A stretch of DNA of 11,549 nt, from positions 1 through 11,549 of the forward strand of contig DASZCR010000185.1 in NCBI GenBank assembly GCA_035942915.1. Direction: 5' to 3'. This DNA comes from DASZCR01 sp035942915. GTDB taxonomy: Bacteria; Acidobacteriota; Blastocatellia; Pyrinomonadales; Pyrinomonadaceae. Under the pieces are notes generated by a model. It did not search any database and was not told where the DNA came from. It worked only from the letters and a program-made list of their open reading frames with translations. This document shows, in pieces, positions 1 through 5,725 of this stretch (positions within the stretch are counted from its first letter, which is position 1; each line of letters begins with the position of its first letter). A program made the translations under genes and the position numbers.

Positions 1-116
1 GCGTGATTACGAACGGCTGCCTGAGACACTGGCGGGCTTGCATTTTCTGGCCTTCGCGATCCTGATGCTCAAGCGTCTGGTCGAAGTGTTAGCTCAAAGT
101 TCATAACAGGCTCTAG
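1..116 (+). mobile_element. Right end of an IS5-family insertion sequence
   Basis: The transposase stop is followed within a few bases by GTTCATAACAGGCTCTAG (99-116, overlapping the stop). Its reverse complement resembles the terminal inverted repeats I recall for IS5-family elements (GAGCCTGTTATGAAC type). A CTAG at 113-116 could be a target-site duplication of the IS427-like group, which targets TA or CTAG. The left end is outside the window, so neither the paired inverted repeat nor the duplication can be verified and the exact boundary is approximate. After about 116 the base composition and sequence change to that of the polysaccharide locus. Confidence 0.55.
2..106 (+). CDS. IS5-type transposase, C-terminal fragment (cut by window edge)
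   Basis: The first readable frame encodes 34 residues and a TAA stop. It opens with RDYERLPETLAGLHF and continues as a hydrophobic, Leu-rich helix ending LKRLVEVLAQSS. The RDYERLPE stretch followed by such a helix is typical of the extreme C-terminus of IS5-family DDE transposases (DDE_Tnp_1 type), lying just after the segment that carries the catalytic Glu. The catalytic residues are therefore outside the window, and whether the full gene is intact cannot be seen. Codon 1 of the window is not a start; the gene continues to the left. The family call rests on remembered motif resemblance, not on an alignment. Confidence 0.75.
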   Translation, partial: RDYERLPETLAGLHFLAFAILMLKRLVEVLAQSS

Positions 117-263
117 GGCGTACATCTGAAGGCCGGTCTGCTTGTCGGTTGCGGCGCGGGCGTGTTAGCTTTCACGTTTCGAGGGAGGGGGTCGGCGCGG
201 TCTATCGGCTCGTCGGTTTTGACGCGGGCGTTTTCGGCCGCCGCTGTCGCCCCGCGTGGCTTG

Positions 264-1178
264 ATGGATAGAGTCGAATCCGAGTTGAAGGAGCGCGTGC
301 GCGCGTTCTGGCAGGCCAATCCGTGCGGGACGAAGTTCACGGACGCCGAGCCGGGAACGCGTCTGTTCTACGAGCGCGTCGAGGAGCACCGCTACGCGAG
401 CGAGTGGCACATCCCCGAAGCCGCAGGGTTTGAGCAGGCGCGGGGGTTGCGCGTGCTTGAGATTGGCTGCGGCCTCGGCACGGACGGCGCCCGTTTTGCG
501 CGCGCGGGCGCTATCTACACGGGCGTCGATTTAACGGACGCGGCGGTCGAACTGGCGCGCAGGCGTTTCGAGTTGGAAGGCTTACGCGGAGAGTTTCGCG
601 CGGCTGACGCCGAGCGGCTCGACTTCGCGGATGAGACGTTCGACCTCGTCTATTCGCACGGCGTCCTGCATCACACGCCGGACACGGCGCAGGCCGTGCG
701 CGAAGTGCATCGCGTCTTGCGTCCGGGCGGGCGCGCCGTCGTCATGCTCTATCACCGCGACTCTTATAACTATCGTGTCAACATCGGAGTCTTCAGACGG
801 ATGGGGGCGCGGCTGTTGCGGACGGAGGCGGGCGTGCGTCTGGCGCACAGGCTGACGGGCGAACCACTTGAGAGCCTGCGCGAACATGCCGCGCGGATGC
901 GACGCGACGCGCGCTCGTATCTCGCTTCGGAAGAGTTTTTGAGCCGCAACACGGACGGCCCCGGCAATCCTCTGGCGCGTGTCTACACGCGCGCGGAGGC
1001 GAGCGACCTCTTCCGCGATTTCGCCGAAGTGCGGACGGCCGTCTACTACCTCAACAAGCGTTGGCTGCCGGTCGTCGGACGTGTGCTGCCGCGCTCGCTC
1101 GAAGCGCGTCTGGCGGCGCGTTGGGGCTGGCATCTGTGGATTTACGCGCGCAAGGGCGGCGGCGAGTCAGGGGATTGA
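264..1178 (+). CDS. Class I SAM-dependent methyltransferase
   Basis: A 304-residue protein with the Methyltransf_11 (class I, Rossmann-like) pattern. Motif I is VLEIGCGLG at residues 64-72, the glycine-rich SAM loop. The acidic end of strand 2 is GVDL (87-90), the adenine-side acidic motif is around DAERLDF (115-121), motif IV is FDLVYSHGVLHH (126-137), and the post-motif VLRPGGRAVVMLYH is at 151-164. The C-terminal half is a variable substrate-binding region. In this context a sugar or lipid-carrier intermediate is a plausible acceptor, but the substrate is not readable from the sequence. The frame is open back to a GTG at 162. I chose ATG 264 because the extra 34 residues are Ala/Arg/Ser-rich and unlike a methyltransferase N-terminus, whereas MDRVESELKERVRAFW begins a normal helix. 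No good Shine-Dalgarno precedes either start. The gene ends 46 bases before the epimerase start. Confidence 0.85.
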   Translation: MDRVESELKERVRAFWQANPCGTKFTDAEPGTRLFYERVEEHRYASEWHIPEAAGFEQARGLRVLEIGCGLGTDGARFARAGAIYTGVDLTDAAVELARRRFELEGLRGEFRAADAERLDFADETFDLVYSHGVLHHTPDTAQAVREVHRVLRPGGRAVVMLYHRDSYNYRVNIGVFRRMGARLLRTEAGVRLAHRLTGEPLESLREHAARMRRDARSYLASEEFLSRNTDGPGNPLARVYTRAEASDLFRDFAEVRTAVYYLNKRWLPVVGRVLPRSLEARLAARWGWHLWIYARKGGGESGD

Positions 1179-1224
1179 TGTCGAGCAGTCTTCGTATCTT
1201 TCGTCCGTGTGGGGTTCGAGAGTT

Positions 1225-2193
1225 TTGAGCGCACAAAAGAGGATTCTGGTGACGGGCGGCGCGGGCTTCATCGGCTCGCATCTGGTCGAGCGCCTGCTCG
1301 CGGAAGGCGGCCACTTCGTCACGGTCGTCGATGACTTCAACGATTTCTACGCACCCGCCATCAAGCGCGCCAACGTCCGCCCGTTTCTTGCGCGCGAGGA
1401 CTTTCGTCTCGTCGAGGCAGACATCCGTGAGCGCGAGGCGCTCGAACGCGCGCTCGGTCGAGAGACGTTCGATTGCGTCGTTCATCTGGCGGCGCGCGCG
1501 GGCGTCCGCCCCTCACTCACAGAGCCGGTGCTTTACACGGAGACGAACATCACGGGCACGGTCAACCTGCTGGAACTGGCGCGGGCGCGCGGCGTCAGAC
1601 AGTTCGTCTTCGGTTCTTCGTCGTCCGTCTACGGCGAGAACGAGAAAGTTCCCTTCGCGGAGGACGACCCGGTCTTCCATCCCATCTCGCCCTACGCGGC
1701 GACGAAAGGCGCGGGCGAACTGCTCTGTCATACCTACTCGCATCTCTACGGCCTGCGCTGCGTCGCGCTGCGCTTCTTCACCGTCTATGGCGCGCGCCAG
1801 CGTCCAGACCTTGCGATTCACAAGTTCGCGCGGCTCATCAGCGAAGGCACGCCCATTCCGGTCTTCGGCGACGGCACGACGCGGCGCGACTACACCTACG
1901 TCGACGACATCATTCAGGGCGTGCGCGCGGCGATGGATTACGAGGCGAGTCAATACGAGGTGATTAATCTCGGCGAGTCGCGCACGGTCGAGTTGCGCGA
2001 GTTGATTGCGCTGCTTGAGCAGGAGTTGGGACAGAAGGCCATCATTGACCGTCAGCCCTTGCAGCCCGGCGACGTGCCGCAGACCTACGCAGACATCTCG
2101 AAGGCGCGTCGGCTGCTCGGCTACAACCCGCAGACCGGCATCGAAGAAGGCATCCGCAAGTTCGTCGAATGGTTTCGAGGAACTCGGCAGTAA
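1225..2193 (+). CDS. NAD-dependent nucleotide-sugar 4-epimerase (UDP-glucuronate/UDP-glucose 4-epimerase type)
   Basis: An extended short-chain dehydrogenase/reductase of 322 residues. The N-terminal NAD-binding GGAGFIG is at residues 11-17, the catalytic Ser/Thr region SSSSVYG at 131-137, and the catalytic Tyr-Lys pair in YAATK at 157-161. It also has RFFTVYGARQRPDL (about 183-196) and RRDYTYVDDI, the substrate-binding and C-terminal motifs of the family. The RFFTVYG-RQRPDLAIHKF pattern is closest to UDP-glucuronate 4-epimerases (GAE/LpsL/Cap1J type), but UDP-glucose 4-epimerase or a related dehydratase cannot be excluded. The product would be a cytoplasmic nucleotide sugar feeding glycan assembly. 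The frame is open to an ATG at 979 inside the preceding gene. I chose TTG 1225 because it leaves the usual few residues before the Rossmann motif; GTG 1207 is the alternative. It ends 11 bases before the GT2 start, consistent with one operon. Confidence 0.9.
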   Translation: MSAQKRILVTGGAGFIGSHLVERLLAEGGHFVTVVDDFNDFYAPAIKRANVRPFLAREDFRLVEADIREREALERALGRETFDCVVHLAARAGVRPSLTEPVLYTETNITGTVNLLELARARGVRQFVFGSSSSVYGENEKVPFAEDDPVFHPISPYAATKGAGELLCHTYSHLYGLRCVALRFFTVYGARQRPDLAIHKFARLISEGTPIPVFGDGTTRRDYTYVDDIIQGVRAAMDYEASQYEVINLGESRTVELRELIALLEQELGQKAIIDRQPLQPGDVPQTYADISKARRLLGYNPQTGIEEGIRKFVEWFRGTRQ

Positions 2194-2200
2194 GGGGAGA
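2193..2200 (+). promoter_or_regulatory. Ribosome binding site of the GT2 gene
   Basis: AGGGGAGA overlaps the last base of the epimerase stop codon and sits four bases before ATG 2205. It favours this start over the in-frame ATG at 2169, which lies inside the epimerase gene. Confidence 0.6.
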
Positions 2201-2204
2201 AGTG

Positions 2205-3284
2205 ATGACACTTTACGACGAAGAAGAGACAGTCATCAGGCGTCAGAGCGGCGGCGACGGCGGCAGTAGCAGCAGCGCGTTGACGGAAGATGTGACGCTG
2301 ACCACGCCTTCGAGCGCGCACACGTCGGCCGCGCCGGAAATCTCCCTCTTCCTCCCCGTCTTGAACGAGGAGCCGAACCTGCGACCGCTCCATGCCAAGA
2401 TTGACGAAGCTCTGGCCGCGCTCTCGCGCACGGCCGAGGTCATCTACGTTGACGACGGTTCGACCGACGGGAGTCTGGCCGTGCTGCGCGAACTGGCGGC
2501 GCGCGACCCGCGCGTGCGCGTCGTCGCCTTGCGGCGCAACTACGGGCAGACGGCCGCCATGGCCGCCGGTATCGACGCCGCGCGCGGCGCGATTCTCATC
2601 CCGATGGACGCCGACATGCAGAACGACCCGACCGACATCGTGCGCCTGCTCGACAAACTCGACGAGGGCTTCGACGTGGTCTCAGGCTGGCGCAAGGAGC
2701 GTCAGGACAAGATGGTGACGCGCAAGATTCCGTCGATGATTGCCAACAAGATTATCTCCTTCATCGGCGGCGTGCCGCTGCACGACTACGGCTGCTCTCT
2801 GAAAGCCTACCGCCGCGAGTTTCTCAAAGACGTGCGGCTCTACGGCGAGATGCATCGCTTCATTCCCATCTACGCCAGTTGGGTCGGCGCACGCGTCGCA
2901 GAGATTCCCGTGCGCCATCACGCGCGGACGATGGGCCAGTCGAAGTACGGCCTGTCGCGCACCTTCAAGGTGATGCTCGACCTGATGACGATTAAGTTCA
3001 TGGCCTCGTATCACACCAAGCCGATTTACGTCTTCGGGATGTTCGGCATGCTCTCTCTGCTCGTCTCGGTCGTCGCCTCTGTCTGGGCGGTCTTGCGCAA
3101 ACTAGGCGGCGAGTCGTTCATCCGCAACCCTCTGCTGATTGTCGCCATCGTCATGTTCGCCGTCGGCATCCAGTTCATCCTGATGGGGCTGCTGGCAGAG
3201 ATGCTCGTCCGCACCTATCACGAGTCGCAGGCCAAGTCCATCTACGCCGTGCGCGAGCGCATCGGCTTCCGAGACAAGAGCTAA
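2205..3284 (+). CDS. Membrane-anchored GT2 glycosyltransferase (polyprenyl-phosphate glycosyltransferase type)
   Basis: A 359-residue protein. A GT-A fold catalytic domain covers about residues 46-250: ISLFLPVLNEEPNL (46-59), the nucleotide-binding YVDDGSTDGS (81-90), RNYGQTAAMAAGID (111-124) and the metal-binding DADMQND (135-141, the DXD equivalent). Two C-terminal membrane helices follow at about 272-296 and 308-332. This is the architecture of dolichyl/undecaprenyl-phosphate mannosyl- or glucosyltransferases (DPM1/GtrB/ArnC-like), which transfer a sugar from a nucleotide donor to a polyprenyl phosphate at the cytoplasmic face. The sugar cannot be told. Residues 1-45 are an unusual Ser/Thr/Gly-rich tail before the domain. 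The stop is one base from the GTG of the next gene, so the two are almost certainly co-transcribed and probably translationally coupled. Confidence 0.9.
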   Translation: MTLYDEEETVIRRQSGGDGGSSSSALTEDVTLTTPSSAHTSAAPEISLFLPVLNEEPNLRPLHAKIDEALAALSRTAEVIYVDDGSTDGSLAVLRELAARDPRVRVVALRRNYGQTAAMAAGIDAARGAILIPMDADMQNDPTDIVRLLDKLDEGFDVVSGWRKERQDKMVTRKIPSMIANKIISFIGGVPLHDYGCSLKAYRREFLKDVRLYGEMHRFIPIYASWVGARVAEIPVRHHARTMGQSKYGLSRTFKVMLDLMTIKFMASYHTKPIYVFGMFGMLSLLVSVVASVWAVLRKLGGESFIRNPLLIVAIVMFAVGIQFILMGLLAEMLVRTYHESQAKSIYAVRERIGFRDKS

Positions 3285-3285
3285 C

Positions 3286-4503
3286 GTGGCGGCGAGCGAC
3301 GAGATTGTGCGCGCTTATCATGAACTCGCGGCGTGGTGTCGGGAGCGCGACTACGCCGGGCACGACCCGTTCGACGCGCTCAACAGCCGTCTCTTTCAGG
3401 CCACGCCCTTCGTCCGTCGCTCGCGCGCCGCGCGCATCCTCTGGACGCAACTCTTCAAACGCTCGCCCGTCAACCTGCGCCGCGCCGCGCTCGTCCCCGC
3501 AGGGCGCAACCCGAAGGGAACAGCGCTCTTCACACTGGCCGCGCTCGCGCGCTGGCGCACGACGCACAGCGACGAGGACGAACGCGAAGCGCGCACGCTC
3601 CTCGACTCTCTGCTGGCAGACCGCATCCAGACGGCGAGCGGCGCGACCGCGTGGGGCTACAATTTCGACTGGCAGAGCCGCGCCTTCTTCGCTCCGCGCG
3701 GCACGCCGACCGTCGTCCCGACCGCTTTCGCCGCGCGGGCCCTCGTCGAAGCGGCGCGCGACTTCAGCGACGACACCTATCTGCGCGTGGCGCGCCGCGT
3801 CTGCGACTTCATCCTCCGTGACCTCGTGCGCACGGTCGAGACTTCCGACGAAGTCTGCTTCAGCTACACGCCGCTCGACCGTTCGCGCATCTTCAACGCG
3901 AGCCTGCTCGCGGCCGAGACGCTGGCCGAAGTCGGTGCGCGCACGGGCGAGCAGGAGTTGTGCGCGTGGGCGCTCCGCGCGGCGCGCTACGTCGTGCGCC
4001 GACAGCGTGGAGACGGCTCATGGGCTTACGGCGAGCAGGGATTTCAAGGTTGGACGGACAACTTCCACACGGCCTTCATCCTGTCGAGCCTGTGGCGCAT
4101 CTCGTCTGCGTGCGGCGTCGGCGTGGGCGCAGAGTTGACGGAAGCGGCGCAGCGCGGCTTCGAGTTCTGGCGCGGGCGCTTCTTTCTTGCGGACGGATTC
4201 CCGAAATACTACCATGACGAGCCTTACCCGGCGGACGCACACTCGGCGGCAGCGGCCATCGTCACGCTGGTCGAAAAGTCGGCACGCGTAGACGACGCCC
4301 TGCCAGAGCGTCGTGCGGCGCTCGCGCTGGCCGAGCAGGTCGCGTCGTGGACTCTCGACAACCTGCGCGACCGGCGGCGCGGCTTCTTCTACTACCAGCG
4401 CCGACGCTTCTACGCCGTCCGCACGCCCTACATTCGTTGGGCGCAGGCTTGGATGCTCTACGCGCTGGCGCGTTTGATAGAAGGGATGAAGGATGAGGGA
4501 TGA
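3286..4503 (+). CDS. Alpha/alpha-toroid protein of unknown function in the polysaccharide locus
   Basis: A 405-residue protein starting at GTG 3286, one base after the GT2 stop, with AAGAG just upstream as a modest ribosome binding site. It is built from repeated helix pairs separated by aromatic loops: AWGYNFDWQSRAFF (122-135), VVPTAFAARALVEAARDF (143-160), RRQRGDGSWAYGEQG (238-252), TDNFHTAFILSSLW (257-270), PYIRWAQAWMLYALARL (381-397). The DGSWAYGE stretch resembles the QW motif of terpenoid-cyclase and prenyltransferase toroids, and the overall pattern also fits six-hairpin glycosidase-like folds. No signal peptide is seen, so it is probably cytoplasmic. No catalytic acid can be assigned with confidence. 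A sugar-processing or structural role is suggested only by context. The last residues (roughly GMKDEG) and the stop are encoded by an intergenic heptamer repeat that starts inside the gene. Confidence 0.8.
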   Translation: MAASDEIVRAYHELAAWCRERDYAGHDPFDALNSRLFQATPFVRRSRAARILWTQLFKRSPVNLRRAALVPAGRNPKGTALFTLAALARWRTTHSDEDEREARTLLDSLLADRIQTASGATAWGYNFDWQSRAFFAPRGTPTVVPTAFAARALVEAARDFSDDTYLRVARRVCDFILRDLVRTVETSDEVCFSYTPLDRSRIFNASLLAAETLAEVGARTGEQELCAWALRAARYVVRRQRGDGSWAYGEQGFQGWTDNFHTAFILSSLWRISSACGVGVGAELTEAAQRGFEFWRGRFFLADGFPKYYHDEPYPADAHSAAAAIVTLVEKSARVDDALPERRAALALAEQVASWTLDNLRDRRRGFFYYQRRRFYAVRTPYIRWAQAWMLYALARLIEGMKDEG

Positions 4504-4566
4504 AGGATGAATAAAACTGCGCGTCAAAAATTTCTCCTTCATCACACATCACTCCGCCCTCATCCC
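4483..4566. repeat. Inverted heptamer-array element A
   Basis: Four forward heptamers of the type RGGATGA occupy 4483-4510 (4483-4489, 4490-4496, 4497-4503, 4504-4510). A 28-base spacer that begins ATAAAAC (4511-4517) and contains TTCTCC (4532-4537) follows. Four phased, partly degenerate reverse-orientation heptamers then cover 4539-4566: TCATCAC, ACATCAC, TCCGCCC, TCATCCC. The first and last of these are near or exact complements of the forward units. The TGA that ends the upstream gene (4501-4503) is part of the third unit, and the DUF354 start lies eight bases after the last unit. It resembles the short tandemly repeated repetitive (STRR) heptamers described in cyanobacteria. It could fold as an imperfect hairpin in RNA; whether it terminates transcription is unknown. 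Confidence 0.75.
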
Positions 4567-4574
4567 TTTTTGTG

Positions 4575-5609
4575 ATGCGTATCTGGGTTGACCTCAACAA
4601 CTCGCCGCACGTGCCCTTCTTTCGCGCGCTGGTGACGGAGTTTGAGAGGCGCGGCCACGTCGTCGAACTGACGGCGCGCAGGTTCGCGCAGACGGTCGAG
4701 TTGGCCGAGGCGGCGGGCTTCCGTCCGGCCGTCATCGGCGAGCACGGCGGGCGCAAACTGGCGAACAAGGCGCGCAGGTTGGTCGAGCGCGTGCGCGGGC
4801 TTAAGCGTTGGACGCGTGCGCGCGAGCCGTTCGACCTCGCCGTCAGTCACAACGCGCACGAGCATCTCGTGGCGGCGCGTCTGCTCGGCGTTCGCAGCGT
4901 GACGCTGATGGATTACGAGCACAACCCTGCGAACCATCTTTCGTTCCGGCTCGCCTCGCGCGTCATCGTCCCGGAAGCGTTTCCCGGCGCGGCGCTCAGA
5001 CGCTTCGGCGTGCATCCGAAGAAGGTGCGCCGCTATCACGGCATCAAAGAGGACGTGTATCTGGCAGACTTCGTCGCAGACAGGGAGTTTGCCGCACGGC
5101 TCGGCGCACGCTTCAACGTCGATACTGCGCGCGACGTGCTCGTCGTCGCCCGCCCGCCCGCGCGCGACGCGCTCTATCATCGCTTTGAGAATGAACTGTT
5201 CGACGAACTGCTCGTGCGACTGGCGGCGCGCGAGGGCGTCAAAATCATTTTGCTGGCGCGCACGCAGGAGCAGCGCGCATCCTACGCCGCGCGCTTTCGC
5301 TCGGAACGCATCATCTGCCCTGCTGAGGCGCTCGACGGCGCGAATCTCATCGCGGCGGCCGACTTGGTCGTCAGCGCGGGCGGCACGATGAATCGTGAGG
5401 CGGCGGCGCTGGGCGTCCCGGCAGCCACCGTCTACGCAGGGCGCTGGGCGGCCGTCGATGAATATCTCGTGCGCGAGGGACGCCTCCAGCGTCTGGCGAC
5501 GCGCGAAGACCTCGACACACTGCGCGTCGAGAAGAAACGCGGCGCGACCCCCCGCCGCGCCCCACACGTCCGCGCCGAAGTCGCCGACGAGATACTGCGT
5601 AATGAGTGA
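4575..5609 (+). CDS. DUF354 family glycosyltransferase-like protein
   Basis: A 344-residue protein beginning MRIWVDLNNSPHVPFFRAL, the hallmark N-terminus of the DUF354 family (PF04007), whose members have a GT-B-like fold related to UDP-GlcNAc 2-epimerase and MurG-type glycosyltransferases. Further family-like segments are SHNAHEHLVAARLLG (91-105), TLMDYEHNPANHLSF (110-124), RRYHGIKEDVYL (152-163) and the C-terminal SAGGTMNREAAALGVP (267-282), the likely nucleotide-sugar site. No membrane helix is seen, so it should act at the cytoplasmic face. Its exact reaction is unknown for most family members. ATG 4575 was chosen over the GTG immediately before it (4572) because it gives the conserved MRIW start. 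There is no clear Shine-Dalgarno; the start lies just after heptamer element A. The TGA stop falls inside the first heptamer of element B. Confidence 0.88.
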   Translation: MRIWVDLNNSPHVPFFRALVTEFERRGHVVELTARRFAQTVELAEAAGFRPAVIGEHGGRKLANKARRLVERVRGLKRWTRAREPFDLAVSHNAHEHLVAARLLGVRSVTLMDYEHNPANHLSFRLASRVIVPEAFPGAALRRFGVHPKKVRRYHGIKEDVYLADFVADREFAARLGARFNVDTARDVLVVARPPARDALYHRFENELFDELLVRLAAREGVKIILLARTQEQRASYAARFRSERIICPAEALDGANLIAAADLVVSAGGTMNREAAALGVPAATVYAGRWAAVDEYLVREGRLQRLATREDLDTLRVEKKRGATPRRAPHVRAEVADEILRNE

Positions 5610-5714
5610 TAGGTGATAAGTGATAAGTGATGGGTGATGGGTGATAGGTGATAGGTGATGGGTGATAAGATAAAACCTGTCTTCTCCTATCACCTATCAC
5701 CTATCACTTATCAC
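5606..5714. repeat. Inverted heptamer-array element B
   Basis: Nine uninterrupted forward heptamers GTGATRR cover 5606-5668, with the last two bases varying as AG, AA or GG. An 18-base spacer (5669-5686) contains ATAAAAC at 5670-5676 and TTCTC before the junction (TTCTCC at 5682-5687). Four reverse-complement heptamers follow: CTATCAC three times (5687-5707) and TTATCAC (5708-5714). The DUF354 stop TGA (5607-5609) is inside the first forward unit, and the next gene starts 11 bases after the last unit. The four inverted units can pair with forward units to make a long near-perfect stem in the transcript. No T-tract follows, so a classical intrinsic terminator is not evident. Confidence 0.9.
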
Positions 5715-5725
5715 TGCTTGAGACG

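Noticed and set aside
86..170. Nine-base direct repeat GTGTTAGCT at 86-94 and 162-170 as a possible duplication flanking the IS end
   Set aside because: The first copy is inside the transposase coding sequence, so it cannot be a target-site duplication. It is likely chance.
162..263. N-terminal extension of the methyltransferase from GTG 162
   Set aside because: The sequence is compositionally odd, has no ribosome binding site and adds nothing resembling the family. It is kept only as an alternative start.
979..1224. N-terminal extension of the epimerase from ATG 979
   Set aside because: It overlaps the conserved methyltransferase C-terminus in another frame and translates to Arg/Ser-rich sequence. 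The Rossmann motif needs only about ten residues before it.
4560..5693. 377-codon minus-strand frame opposite the DUF354 gene
   Set aside because: Its N-terminus is only the translated heptamer repeat (ITHHLSPITHH pattern), which is open in all frames on that strand. The remainder is antisense to a conserved gene.
5606..5714. CRISPR array
   Set aside because: Units are seven bases with no spacers between them and the arms are inverted. No cas genes are nearby.
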